A stretch of DNA of 42,906 bases, from contig CAYSHC010000028.1 in assembly GCA_964430855.1 (NCBI GenBank), positions 1-42,906 of the forward strand. The letters run 5' to 3'. The position numbers and the translations under genes were made by a program. Shown in pieces: positions 33,935-42,906 of the stretch. The DNA comes from JAEZDP01 sp964430855. Its GTDB lineage: Bacteria; Acidobacteriota; Vicinamibacteria; Vicinamibacterales; Vicinamibacteraceae. The notes under the pieces were generated by a model that made no database searches, was not told where the DNA came from, and saw only the letters and a program-made list of their open reading frames with translations. How positions within the stretch are numbered: the stretch's first letter is position 1; each line of letters starts with the position of its first letter.

Positions 33935-35278
33935 TCAGCTTGCCACGACGCCGGCGATCGCGCGACCCACGGCAACGACGTCGATGGTCGAGCGGCCGAC
34001 GACCTGGAGACCCACCGGGAAGCCGGCGGGCGTGGCACCACAGGGCAGCGACAGCGCGGCGTGCCGCGAAAGGTTGAACGGCTGTGTGAGCCGCAGCATC
34101 GCGGGGCGTACCGGCACCTCCGCCGAGCCGACTCGTACCGTCTCGGCGCCGACGTGCGGTGGCTCGAGGGCCAGCGTCGGCAGCAGCAGGACATCGCCGC
34201 CCCCGACGAGCGCCTGCACCTCGGCCTCGATACGCGCGCGTGCCTCGAGCGCGGCCTCGTACTCCTCGCGCGACGGCGACGGCACCCCGTCGAGCCGCGC
34301 CCTGACGCGCGGCGTGTACTGGTGGCCATGCGCCGCCATCCGCGGCGTGTGATACTCGAGCGCCTCGTACATGACGATGGTCACGTAGGCGGGCACGAGC
34401 AATGACGCCGTCTCGAGGGTGACGTCCGTGGACTGCACGCCCGCATCGGCCAGCCGCCTCAGCGTCGCGTCGAACACCGCGAGTACGTCGGGCGCGATCT
34501 GCTGTTCGACGAGCGCGCGCGGCACGCGTGCGCGTACGCGTCCGGGCGACGGCGCGTCGGGCACGGGGCGTTGCCGGCCCGTCAGCCCGTCGAGCAGCGC
34601 CCACGCGTCGTCGACACTCCGGGCGATAGGGCCAAGGCAATCCAGCGCCGGGCTGAGAGGCACCGAGCCGTCCAGTGTCACGTCGCCCCAGGCCGGTTTC
34701 AGGCCGACGAGACCGCACACCGCCGCGGGGATGCGAATGGAGCCGCCGGTGTCGGAGCCGATGGAACCGAGGCACATGCCCGTGGCCACCGCCACCGCGG
34801 AGCCGCCGCTCGATCCGCCCGGCGAACGCGACAGCGCCAGCGGGTGGCGCACGGGTCCGAAGCCCGAGTCGTCGGACGTCGTCCCCATGGCGAACTCGTG
34901 CATGTTCGTCTTGCCCACGAGGACGGCGCCCGCCGCGCGCAGGTGCGCCACCGTCGGTGCGTCGCCTGTCGCGACGTCCTGCATCGACCGCGAGCCCGCG
35001 GTCGTGACGAGTCCCTGCTGGTCGAGCAGGTCCTTGAGCGAGACGGGCACGCCGTGCAGCGGCCCGCGCCAGCGGCCGGCGTCGAGCTCGGCATCGGCCG
35101 CCGCCGCTGCCGCCCGTGCGCCGTCGGCATCCACGGTGATGAAAGCGTTGAGCGTCCGATTGAGGGCGTCGATGCGGGCCAGGCACGCCTCGAGCAGATC
35201 GGTCGCGCGGATCTCGCGTGCCCTGAGGGCCCGGGCGGCGTCGGAGATGTGCTGCGGGAGGTGGCTCGCTGGCTTCAC
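33935..35278 (-). CDS. Amidase signature family protein (GatA-like)
   Basis: A 447-residue amidase. The Ser-cisSer-Lys triad is complete: K82 in VSLKDLLDQQG, S156 in SPGGSSGGSA and S180 in GSDTGGSIRIPAA, with the same 24-residue spacing between the serines as GatA. The length is a little short of typical GatA (about 485), and no gatB or gatC is nearby, so a free-standing amidase acting on small amides is more likely than tRNA amidotransferase. GTG 35278 starts the protein at the usual N-terminal helix. It lies 11 bases after a TACAAT box. Confidence 0.9.
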   Translation of the reverse strand: MKPASHLPQHISDAARALRAREIRATDLLEACLARIDALNRTLNAFITVDADGARAAAAAADAELDAGRWRGPLHGVPVSLKDLLDQQGLVTTAGSRSMQDVATGDAPTVAHLRAAGAVLVGKTNMHEFAMGTTSDDSGFGPVRHPLALSRSPGGSSGGSAVAVATGMCLGSIGSDTGGSIRIPAAVCGLVGLKPAWGDVTLDGSVPLSPALDCLGPIARSVDDAWALLDGLTGRQRPVPDAPSPGRVRARVPRALVEQQIAPDVLAVFDATLRRLADAGVQSTDVTLETASLLVPAYVTIVMYEALEYHTPRMAAHGHQYTPRVRARLDGVPSPSREEYEAALEARARIEAEVQALVGGGDVLLLPTLALEPPHVGAETVRVGSAEVPVRPAMLRLTQPFNLSRHAALSLPCGATPAGFPVGLQVVGRSTIDVVAVGRAIAGVVAS

Positions 35279-35289
35279 GGACAGGGGAG

Positions 35290-35299
35290 ATTGTATGCT
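35290..35299. promoter_or_regulatory. Divergent promoters with overlapping -10 boxes (amidase / pyruvate kinase)
   Basis: The ten bases ATTGTATGCT carry TACAAT on the reverse strand (35295-35290), 11 bases before the amidase GTG, and TATGCT on the forward strand (35294-35299), nine bases before the pyruvate kinase GTG. The two boxes share two bases, so the two genes should compete for RNA polymerase. The total distance between start codons is only 30 bases. -35 boxes are poor. Confidence 0.5.
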
Positions 35300-35308
35300 G
35301 AGGCGCGC

Positions 35309-36736
<1,428 letters not shown>

Positions 36737-36794
36737 CACATCCTCCGCGGGCGGGCACGGGGAGGCGCCCGTCGCCCCTCGGGGCCCAGAAGGC

Positions 36795-37406
36795 ATGACT
36801 CCCTCGGCCGTCGCCGACTTCCTGGTCCAATGGGGTTACCAGGCCTACATCCTGCTGTTCCTGGTGACGCCGCTCGGCTCGCCGATCACCGAGGACCTCC
36901 TGCTGCTGGTCGGGGGCTACCTCGTGGCCGAGGGCGTGTTCTCGTGGTCGGTGGCGTTGCCGCTCGCCGCCGTCTGCATGGTGATCACCGACCTCGTGCT
37001 GTACGGCTTCGGGCGCTACCTGCGCACGCACGCGAACCGCGGCGGCCGCCTGTCCGGCCTCGTGAGGCCGGCACGCATCCGGCAGGCGACGCGGTGGTTC
37101 TCCCGGTATGGCGACGCGGCCGTGTTCGTCTGCCGCCTCGTGCCGGGCACGCGGATGATCTGCTTTGTCGGCGCCGGGATGTCGGGCGTGCGCCCGTGGC
37201 GCTTCGTGCTCTACGACGTGCTCGGCATCGTGATCCTGGTGCCGCTGCTGCTATGGGTGGGCTACCGGCTGCACGACCACCTCGGCAACCTCGGAGACGT
37301 CCTGCGCTGGATCGAGTCACGTGCGATGTGGCTGCTCCTGCTCGCCCTGGCGGCCGTCGCCGTGCGGCAGTACTGGCTGCGGCACGTGAAGCGCCCGGCC
37401 GCGTGA
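36795..37406 (+). CDS. DedA family membrane protein (SNARE-associated/VTT domain)
   Basis: A 203-residue inner-membrane protein with about five helices. Conserved DedA residues are present: the acidic GSPITEDLLLLVGGYL near residue 30, and the FVCRLVPGTRMICFVGAGMSG motif with both arginines. DedA proteins support proton-motive-force-dependent envelope functions, and some recycle undecaprenyl phosphate or move phospholipids; which role applies is unknown. The conserved glutamate and arginines suggest it is functional. It follows pyruvate kinase on the same strand. Confidence 0.9.
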   Translation: MTPSAVADFLVQWGYQAYILLFLVTPLGSPITEDLLLLVGGYLVAEGVFSWSVALPLAAVCMVITDLVLYGFGRYLRTHANRGGRLSGLVRPARIRQATRWFSRYGDAAVFVCRLVPGTRMICFVGAGMSGVRPWRFVLYDVLGIVILVPLLLWVGYRLHDHLGNLGDVLRWIESRAMWLLLLALAAVAVRQYWLRHVKRPAA

Positions 37407-37478
37407 CGTCCTGACCCGTCCGACAGATCGACAGCGGGCAGCCGGGTGCACGCCCGCGCTCCGAGTGCCCCGGCCCGG

Positions 37479-37506
37479 CTGACGGGCGCGGACGTTCGGC
37501 TATACT
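37479..37506 (+). promoter_or_regulatory. Putative mnh operon promoter
   Basis: CTGACG (37479-37484), 16 bases, TATACT (37501-37506). TATACT is the best -10 box in the window. Transcription near 37513 would give a leader of about 230 bases before GTG 37742. Confidence 0.5.
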
Positions 37507-37523
37507 GGAAGGCACACGAAGGG

Positions 37524-37587
37524 TGCAGTGGCACGTCACTGCAGGCGCTGGATGGTCGGGCCGCCATCCTCATGGTCGCAACGACCA
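37524..37587 (+). ncRNA. Candidate structured 5' leader RNA, three tandem hairpins
   Basis: Three stems of 7, 6 and 6 perfect base pairs with loops of 6, 8 and 3 bases occur within 64 bases, starting about 11 bases after the predicted transcription start. It does not match any riboswitch class I can recall with confidence. A role in regulating the antiporter genes is inference. Confidence 0.35.
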
Positions 37588-37741
37588 GGAGGATCGCCAT
37601 CGCCTGTCGGCCTGTCGCCAGCTGGATCCGTTCTGCGTGCACTGAAGCGCTTCCGCACGCCCCTGGCGGCGGTTCGCATGACCTGAGACAGCGGCATATC
37701 GGCGCGCACGTCGGGCCGGCGGACGCGCCTGGACGGGCGCC

Positions 37742-40042
37742 GTGCTGACGGCCCTGCTGTCGTGCATCGTCGTCGCCGCCTGCTGCGGGCCCATCCTTCG
37801 GCGCGTCGCGCCGTATGGCGGCTGGGTCGCGGGCGCCGTGCCGGCGGCGCTGTTTGCCTTCTTCCTGCACCTCGGGTGGAGCCTGCCTGCCGATGGCGCG
37901 CACCTCGCCGGGGTGGCGTGGGTCCCGAGCCTCGGCGTCTCGCTCTCGCTCCGGCTCGACGGGTTCTCCTGGCTGTTCACGCTGATCATCACGGGCATCG
38001 GCACGCTCGTCGCCATCTACGCAGGCGCGTACTTCGGCAGGGCGGCCGATGCCTCTGCGCGTTTCCTGCGCCTGATCCTCCTGTTCATGAGCATGATGCT
38101 GGGGGCCGTCCTGGCGGACGATCTCATCAGCCTCTTCATGTTCTGGGAGGCGACGAGCTTTCTTTCGTTCCTGCTCATCGGCTTCCACGCGGAGCGGCCC
38201 GGTGCGCGCAAGGCGGCCCTTCAGGGGCTGCTCGTGACCGCGGGCGGCGGCCTGGCACTCCTGGCCGGAATCCTGCTGCTCGGCACGACCGCCGGGACCT
38301 TCTCGCTGGCAGGCCTCGCCGCACAGGCACCGGTGCTGGCCGCGAGCCCGGTGGCGATCCCCGCGCTGCTGCTCGTGGTCACGGGCGCGTGCACGAAGTC
38401 GGCCCAGTTCCCGTTCCACTTCTGGCTCCCGGCGGCGATGGAGGCGCCCACACCGGCCTCGGCGTACCTGCACTCCGCGACGATGGTGAAGCTCGGCGTC
38501 TACCTGCTGGCGCGCTTCGACGGCGTGTTTGCAGAGGTTGCCGCATTCGGGCCCCTGCTGGTGGCCATTGGCTCGATCACCATGCTCATCGCGGCGACCC
38601 GTGCCGTGATGTCGGCCACCTACAAGGCGGTGCTCGCCGAGTCGACGGTCGCGTCGCTGGCGCTGCTCGTCGTGCTCATCGGCGTGCGGAGCGAGGCGGC
38701 CGCGAGCGCGGCCGTGGTGTTCATCCTGGCGCACGCCCTGTACAAGGCCGCGCTGTTCTTCTGCGCGGGCACCGTGATTCACGTCGCGCACGACGACCGG
38801 CTCGCACGCCTCGCAGGGCTCGGGCGCGTCCTTCCCGGCACCGCGGCGGCCGCGGCGCTGGCCGCCCTCGCCATGGCCGGCCTGCCGCCGACGCTCGCGT
38901 TCACAGGCAAGGAGATGGTGCTCGACGCGCACCTGCACGCGGGCAACATGCTCGGGCTGGTGGCCACGATGGTCGCAAGCACCACATTCGTGGCGATCGC
39001 CGTCGTCGCGGGCGTCAGGCCGTTCGTCGGGAGGAGGGAGGGCGCATTGCCGGCCGGACCGCAGGAATCACCAGGCCTGCTGGCGGCTCCGCTCGTGCTC
39101 GCGGTGGTCGGCGTCGTGTTCGGCCTGGGGCCAGCGCTGTCGGTCGGCAGCGTCGTCGATGCCGCCGCAGGCGCGTTGCGCGCGGCGCCGCACCACGTGT
39201 CGCTGGCCCTGTGGCACGGCGCGACGCCGTCGCTCGCGCTGAGCGCCGTCGTCGTGGCATCCGGCCTGGTCGTGGCGTGGTTCTGGGATCGCCTCCACGC
39301 ACGGCTGTCGGCAGTCCGGCCGCTCGTGTCGCTGCTCGGCGACGCCGGCTACCGCCGCGTGTACGACGGGATCCTGGCACTCGCCGGCGTCTCCACGCGC
39401 GTGCTCCAGAGCGGCGATCAGCACCGGTACTCGTCCTTCGTCCTCTGGTTCGTCGTGGGCGTGACGGCGGTGACACTGGCCGGCTCTGGCGGGCCGCTCC
39501 CTGACGGCATCAGCCCGGGCCCGGCCGACGCGCCCTCCGCCATCGTGCTGGTCGTGATGGCCGCAGGCGCCGTGGCGGCCGCGCGGGCGTCCTCGTTGCT
39601 GACGGCGCTGATCGCGGTCGGCGTCGTCGGCTTCGGCCTGGCGCTGATTTTCCTGATGAACGGTGCACCCGACCTCGCGCTCACGCAGTTTGCCGTCGAG
39701 GTGCTCGTGGTCGTCATCTTCGCCGCCCTGCTCCTGCGGATCCCGTTGACGGGCGCGACGCGGACGCGCCGTGAGCGCTGGCACGACGGCGTGCTCGGCG
39801 CCGCGGTCGGCGCCGTCGTCTTCGTCGCGCTGACGACGATGATCGCGCTGCCGTTCGACGCGCGTCTGACGGAATACTTCGCGACGACCAGCTACGTCGA
39901 GGCGCATGGCCGCAATGTCGTGAACGTCATCCTCGTCGACTACCGCGGGCTCGACACCGTGGGAGAGATCACCGTCGTGGCGCTGGCCACGCTCGGCGTC
40001 TGGTCGCTGCTGCGCCGCGTACGGCCCGCAGGGGGGCGCTAG
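37742..40042 (+). CDS. mnhA: Na+/H+ antiporter subunit A (MnhA/MrpA)
   Basis: A 766-residue polytopic membrane protein related to complex I NuoL. The proton-antiporter core is seen in VLADDLISLFMFWEATSFLS (conserved Glu), CTKSAQFPFHFWLPAAMEAP, SAYLHSATMVKLGVYLLAR and ILAHALYKAALFF (conserved Lys). The C-terminal part carries the DUF4040/MbhD-like domain (FLMNGAPDLALTQFAVEVLV) and an MbhE-like end (VNVILVDYRGLDTVGEITVV). Length is normal for MrpA. It is the ion-transporting scaffold of the seven-subunit Mrp complex. GTG 37742 has no strong ribosome binding site. mnhB begins three bases after the stop. Confidence 0.95.
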   Translation: MLTALLSCIVVAACCGPILRRVAPYGGWVAGAVPAALFAFFLHLGWSLPADGAHLAGVAWVPSLGVSLSLRLDGFSWLFTLIITGIGTLVAIYAGAYFGRAADASARFLRLILLFMSMMLGAVLADDLISLFMFWEATSFLSFLLIGFHAERPGARKAALQGLLVTAGGGLALLAGILLLGTTAGTFSLAGLAAQAPVLAASPVAIPALLLVVTGACTKSAQFPFHFWLPAAMEAPTPASAYLHSATMVKLGVYLLARFDGVFAEVAAFGPLLVAIGSITMLIAATRAVMSATYKAVLAESTVASLALLVVLIGVRSEAAASAAVVFILAHALYKAALFFCAGTVIHVAHDDRLARLAGLGRVLPGTAAAAALAALAMAGLPPTLAFTGKEMVLDAHLHAGNMLGLVATMVASTTFVAIAVVAGVRPFVGRREGALPAGPQESPGLLAAPLVLAVVGVVFGLGPALSVGSVVDAAAGALRAAPHHVSLALWHGATPSLALSAVVVASGLVVAWFWDRLHARLSAVRPLVSLLGDAGYRRVYDGILALAGVSTRVLQSGDQHRYSSFVLWFVVGVTAVTLAGSGGPLPDGISPGPADAPSAIVLVVMAAGAVAAARASSLLTALIAVGVVGFGLALIFLMNGAPDLALTQFAVEVLVVVIFAALLLRIPLTGATRTRRERWHDGVLGAAVGAVVFVALTTMIALPFDARLTEYFATTSYVEAHGRNVVNVILVDYRGLDTVGEITVVALATLGVWSLLRRVRPAGGR

Positions 40043-40044
40043 CC

Positions 40045-40446
40045 ATGCAGTCGCTCATCTTCTCCGCAGTCGTCAGGGTCGTGACCGTCGCGATGGTGGC
40101 GGCCTCGCTGTACGTGCTCGCCCGCGGTCACAGCGAGCCGGGCGGCGGCTTCGTCGGCGGGCTCATCGCGGCCTCGGGCTTCGCGATCCTCGCACTGTCG
40201 GAGGGCGTGCACGTCGCACGTCGCTGGGTCCTCTTCGACCCGACGGTGCTGCTCGGAGCCGGCCTGCTCTGCACGCTGTGCAGCGGCCTGCCCGGCCTGG
40301 TCGTGGACGGGGCCTATCTCTCGCACCAGTGGGGCAGCGTCGGCGGCGTCGCCCTCGGCACGACGTTCGTCTTCGACCTCGGCGTCTACGCCGTCGTGCT
40401 GGGCGGCGTCCTCGCGCTCGTCATCCGCTTCTACCGGAGCCCTTGA
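40045..40446 (+). CDS. mnhB: Na+/H+ antiporter subunit B (MnhB/MrpB)
   Basis: A 133-residue membrane protein with about four helices. The family signature ARGHSEPGGGFVGGLIAASG follows the first helix, and GVALGTTFVFDLGVYAVVLG is in the last. It is an accessory subunit required for assembly of the Mrp antiporter. It starts at ATG 40045, and mnhC begins two bases after its stop. Confidence 0.93.
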   Translation: MQSLIFSAVVRVVTVAMVAASLYVLARGHSEPGGGFVGGLIAASGFAILALSEGVHVARRWVLFDPTVLLGAGLLCTLCSGLPGLVVDGAYLSHQWGSVGGVALGTTFVFDLGVYAVVLGGVLALVIRFYRSP

Positions 40447-40448
40447 CC

Positions 40449-40829
40449 ATGTCCGTCCTGTACGCATTCGTGATTGCCCTGATCAGCGCCTGCGGCGTGT
40501 ATCTCGTCCTGTCGAGGCACATTGTCCGCACGCTGCTGGGCATCGCGCTCATCTCGGCGGCGGTGAACCTGCTCATCTTCTACGCGGGGCGCATTGGCGC
40601 ATCCGCACCGCCGGTGATCGCCCCGGGAGAGGTCGTCCTCCCCGCGACGGCGGCCAACCCGCTTCCGCAGGCCCTCGTCCTGACCGCCATCGTGATCGGA
40701 TTCGCGCTGACGGCGTTCGGGGCGGCGCTTGCCCTCCGGATCTTCACGTCGATGGGCTCGCTCGACATCGGGCGCATCGACGAGGCGGAGCGCCTCGGCT
40801 CGCCGTTCGAGGACGGAGGTGCCGCATGA
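40449..40829 (+). CDS. mnhC: Na+/H+ antiporter subunit C (MnhC/MrpC)
   Basis: A 126-residue NuoK-like subunit with three helices. It shows SACGVYLVLSRHIVRTLLGI, ALISAAVNLLIFYAGR and the conserved NPLPQALVLTAIVIGFALTA. The C-terminal RIDEAERLGSPFEDGG tail is hydrophilic. It would sit next to MrpD in the membrane arm. Its stop overlaps the mnhD start (ATGA). Confidence 0.93.
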   Translation: MSVLYAFVIALISACGVYLVLSRHIVRTLLGIALISAAVNLLIFYAGRIGASAPPVIAPGEVVLPATAANPLPQALVLTAIVIGFALTAFGAALALRIFTSMGSLDIGRIDEAERLGSPFEDGGAA

Positions 40830-42340
40830 CCGCCTTCATCGTGGCGCATGCCGCGCTGTGGCCCGTGCTGGTGCCGTTGTGCGGCACGGCAGCGGCGGCG
40901 TGCCTCCGGAGTTTCCGCGGGGCGCAACGTGCGACGGCGGCGGCCGCGGCAATCCTGACGGCGGCGTCGGCGCTGCTGCTGCTCGACGCCGTCCGCCGGC
41001 ACGGGATGCAGGTGGTCGGCTTCGGCGGCTGGCCCCCGCCCTTCGGCGTCGTCTTCGCGGTGGACGCGCTGGGCGCGGCGATGGCGGCGGTGACGGGCCT
41101 GATCGGCCTCGCGACGCTCGTCTTCGGGCTGGCGGACGTCAGGCGCCGGGACGAGCATGCGGGCTATTACCCGCTCCTGCTGGGGCTGCTGGCGGGCGTG
41201 AACGGCGCCTTCCTGACCGGCGACCTGTTCAACCTGTACGTCTGGTTCGAGCTCATGCTGATCGCGGCGATGGCGCTCCTGGTCATCCGCCGGACGCGGC
41301 CGCAGCTCGATGGCACGTTCAGGTACGCGGTGCTCAACCTGCTCTCGACGCTTCTGTTCCTCACCGGCGTCGCGGTCCTCTACGGTTCGACGGGCACGCT
41401 GAACATGGCGGACTTGGCCACGGCCGTCTCGTCCCGGCCGCCGTCGCCCAGCCTGGCGATTGCCGCGGCGCTCCTGTTGTGCGGGTTCGGCATCAAGGCC
41501 GGCGTCTTCCCGTTGTTCTTCTGGCTGCCGGCCTCGTACCACACCGGCTCGATCGCCATCACGGCCCTCTTCGCAGGCCTGCTGACGAAGGTGGGCGTCT
41601 ACGCCAGCTTCCGCGTGTTCACGCTGATCTTCCCGATCGAGGCGATCGGCCTCCGCGAGGTGATGGCCGGCGTCGCGGCGTGCACGATGGTCTTCGGCGT
41701 TCTGGGCGCGATGGTGCAGTGGGACGTGCGGCGGATCCTGGCCTTCCACATCGTCAGCCAGATCGGCTACATGCTGATGGGGCTCGCCATCGCGACACCG
41801 GCTGCGCTTGCTGGCGCCATCTTCTACGTGGTGCACCACATGCTCGTGAAGGCGAACCTGTTCCTCGTGGCCGGCCTCATCCACCGGGCGTGCGGCAGCT
41901 ACGACCTGCGCCGGGCAGGCGGCCTCATGTCCGCGAGTCCGGTGCTGACGGCACTGTTCCTCGTGCCTGCGCTGTCGCTTGCCGGGGTGCCGCCGCTGTC
42001 CGGCTTCTGGGCCAAGCTGCTCGTCATCGACGCCAGCTTCAGGAGCGGTCAGGCGTGGCTCGGCGGCGTCGGGCTGGCCGTCGGCCTGCTGACGCTGTTC
42101 TCGATGAGCAAGATCTGGATCGAGGGCTTCTGGCGTCCCGCGGCTGCCGGGCGGGAAACCACCCGCGGCCTGCCGCTGCCGATGGTCGCGGCGAGCGGGC
42201 TTCTGGCGGCCGTCACGATTGGCTTCAGCATCTGGCCGGAGCCGCTCGTCGCGTACGCCACCGGCGCAGCGGAGTCGCTTGCCAACCCCGACAGCTACGT
42301 CGCGGCGGTCCTCCACCCGGACGGAAGGGAGGCACGCTGA
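40826..42340 (+). CDS. mnhD: Na+/H+ antiporter subunit D (MnhD/MrpD)
   Basis: A 504-residue NuoM/NuoN-like proton-conducting subunit with about 14 helices. Motifs: GDLFNLYVWFELMLIAAMAL (conserved Glu), FGIKAGVFPLFFWLPASYHT, LFAGLLTKVGVYASFRVF (Lys), HIVSQIGYMLMGL and VVHHMLVKANLFLVAGLI. Together with MnhA it carries the ion path. Its ATG overlaps mnhC by four bases; its stop shares one base with the mnhE start. Confidence 0.95.
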   Translation: MTAFIVAHAALWPVLVPLCGTAAAACLRSFRGAQRATAAAAAILTAASALLLLDAVRRHGMQVVGFGGWPPPFGVVFAVDALGAAMAAVTGLIGLATLVFGLADVRRRDEHAGYYPLLLGLLAGVNGAFLTGDLFNLYVWFELMLIAAMALLVIRRTRPQLDGTFRYAVLNLLSTLLFLTGVAVLYGSTGTLNMADLATAVSSRPPSPSLAIAAALLLCGFGIKAGVFPLFFWLPASYHTGSIAITALFAGLLTKVGVYASFRVFTLIFPIEAIGLREVMAGVAACTMVFGVLGAMVQWDVRRILAFHIVSQIGYMLMGLAIATPAALAGAIFYVVHHMLVKANLFLVAGLIHRACGSYDLRRAGGLMSASPVLTALFLVPALSLAGVPPLSGFWAKLLVIDASFRSGQAWLGGVGLAVGLLTLFSMSKIWIEGFWRPAAAGRETTRGLPLPMVAASGLLAAVTIGFSIWPEPLVAYATGAAESLANPDSYVAAVLHPDGREAR

Positions 42341-42681
42341 TGGCCCGAACGTCCCTCTCGTGGATCGTTGATGCGACCGCGCTCGGCGCGGTGTTCCTGT
42401 ACGAGCTGGCGATCTCGTCCTTCCTGGTCGCGAAGGCCGCCTTCGCGCGCAGTCCTCGGACGGACTCGGCGATTGTCGCCGTGCCGATCGCGCTGCGGAC
42501 CGATCTCGGCATCGCGCTGCTTGCCAATCTCGTCACCCTGACGCCCGGCACGTGCTCCCTGCACGTCAGCGACGACCGCCGCACGCTGTACGTGCATGCG
42601 CTCGACGTCCGGTCCGCCGAGGCGACAGTCGCCGGGATCCGGCAGGCCTTCGAGCGCCGCATTGCGAGGCTCGAACGATGA
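42340..42681 (+). CDS. mnhE: Na+/H+ antiporter subunit E (MnhE/MrpE), short form
   Basis: A 113-residue protein, shorter than the usual 155-165. The conserved second half is complete: VAVPIALRTDLGIALLANLV, TLTPGTCSLHVSDDRRTLYV and HALDVRSAEATVAG. The N-terminal two-helix part of standard MrpE is missing; only one hydrophobic helix (TALGAVFLYELAISSFLVAK) remains. The ATG overlaps the mnhD stop by one base and has GGGAGG upstream, so a longer start is excluded. It is coupled to mnhF. Confidence 0.9.
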   Translation: MARTSLSWIVDATALGAVFLYELAISSFLVAKAAFARSPRTDSAIVAVPIALRTDLGIALLANLVTLTPGTCSLHVSDDRRTLYVHALDVRSAEATVAGIRQAFERRIARLER

Positions 42682-42906
42682 CCCTGAACGACGTCCTCAC
42701 CCTGGTGCTGATGCTGCCGCTGGCGGCGGCGGCGTGGCGCATGATCGTGGGGCCGACGTTTGTCGATCGCGTCGTGGCGATGGACATGCTGACGGGTGTG
42801 GCCGTTGCCGCGGCCGCACTGACGGCGGCCACCACGCAACGCCGTGAGTTTCTCGACGTCGCGTTCGGCGTCGCCGTGATCAGCTTCGTCGGGACGTGCG
42901 CGTTCG
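42678..42906 (+). CDS. mnhF: Na+/H+ antiporter subunit F (MnhF/MrpF), cut by window end
   Basis: The first 76 codons of a small three-helix subunit. It has the family pattern: a first helix ending AAAAWRMIVGPTFVDRVVAM (the GPTxxDRVVAxD motif), then LTGVAVAAAALTAAT, and a third helix beginning EFLDVAFGVAVISFVGT. ATG 42678 overlaps the mnhE stop by four bases. mnhG would be expected just beyond the window. Confidence 0.92.
   Translation, partial: MTLNDVLTLVLMLPLAAAAWRMIVGPTFVDRVVAMDMLTGVAVAAAALTAATTQRREFLDVAFGVAVISFVGTCAF

Larger units (their letters stand above)
37407..37741 (+). other. 335-bp gap: promoter and structured leader of the mnh operon
   Basis: No protein is supported here. The first 70 bases are GC-rich without repeats. 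A promoter lies at 37479-37506. Downstream, three perfect hairpins follow one another: TGCAGTG/CACTGCA (37524-37543), GGATGG/CCATCC (37550-37569) and TGGTCG-caa-CGACCA (37573-37587). An AGGAGGA at 37587-37593 is not followed by a start codon at normal spacing. A frame open from ATG 37572 ends in the mnhA start at 37748, but has no homology. Confidence 0.5.

Noticed and set aside
33935..35278. Assigning the amidase as GatA of tRNA amidotransferase
   Set aside because: No gatB or gatC is present, it is shorter than usual GatA, and its partner is an alpha/beta hydrolase.
36774..36785. GCCC/GGGC stem between pyruvate kinase and DedA as a terminator
   Set aside because: Only four base pairs with a four-base loop and no U-tract; expected by chance at this GC content.
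37446..37748. A 100-codon forward frame in the mnh leader, ending inside the mnhA start
   Set aside because: No ribosome site at its starts, no homology, and its sequence forms hairpins. Its stop overlapping the mnhA GTG is noted, but not enough to call a leader peptide.

Overview
This 42.9 kb window is a very GC-rich bacterial chromosome segment with frequent GTG and TTG starts, dense packing and genes on both strands. I saw no tRNA, rRNA, CRISPR array, transposase or phage gene. The gene mix suggests a soil- or sediment-type heterotroph, possibly an Acidobacteriota (Vicinamibacteria-like) lineage: a huge secreted propeller protein, AddAB-type recombination enzymes, a DenD-like dehydrogenase, paired M16 peptidases and an Mrp/Mnh antiporter. 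That placement is inferred from gene style and was not tested by phylogeny.

Layout. 1-532 (-): start of a His-rich copper P-type ATPase, cut by the window edge. 682-3171 (+): UBP zinc finger, DUF5996 protein and a phospholipase D-type cardiolipin synthase. 3186-4592 (-): exported nucleotide pyrophosphatase/phosphodiesterase. 4691-7321 (+): PAS-GAF-GAF hybrid histidine kinase. 7323-8153 (-): AAC(3)-family acetyltransferase. 8232-9578 (+): a second PLD paralogue. 9580-12427: SDR (-), DenD-like epimerase/dehydrogenase (+) and a degenerate GGDEF protein (-). 12581-17052 (+): 1347-residue exported PD40-type propeller protein, then a four-helix membrane protein. 17039-18416 (-): lipoprotein L-asparaginase and a small upstream gene. 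18675-26420 (+): an overlapping operon of an unknown exported protein, an AddB-like subunit and an AddA-like subunit. 26428-29825: zinc ribbon (-), J-domain-less DnaJ-type zinc protein, membrane proteins including DUF4870, P-loop Mrp/NBP35 ATPase and a BON/LysM protein. 29879-32826 (+): an active/inactive M16 peptidase pair and a tiny membrane protein. 32917-35278 (-): alpha/beta hydrolase and amidase, divergent from pyruvate kinase (35309-36736) and DedA (36795-37406). 37742-42906 (+): mnhABCDEF, cut inside mnhF, preceded by a 335-bp leader region.

How genes work together. Translational coupling (4-nt or longer overlaps) ties unknown protein-addB-addA, the two M16 subunits, mnhC-D, mnhD-E and mnhE-F, the propeller protein with the membrane protein after it, and the DnaJ-like protein with its membrane partner. 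AddAB would process double-strand breaks. The Mnh complex would exchange Na+ for H+ across the membrane. P-loop Mrp is an iron-sulfur carrier family.

The signals least explained by ordinary annotation are: (a) three intergenic arrays of a degenerate heptamer, GCGGNNN, at about 8161-8208, 28192-28240 and 32828-32917; (b) three consecutive perfect hairpins in the mnh leader; (c) repeated -10-like hexamers only 7-14 nt before start codons, suggesting leaderless or near-leaderless messages, including a divergent pair whose -10 boxes overlap; (d) an Arg-for-Lys change in the first HKD motif of both PLD paralogues; (e) an exported protein of unknown function co-translated with AddAB. No single locus here can be declared a new system from sequence alone.
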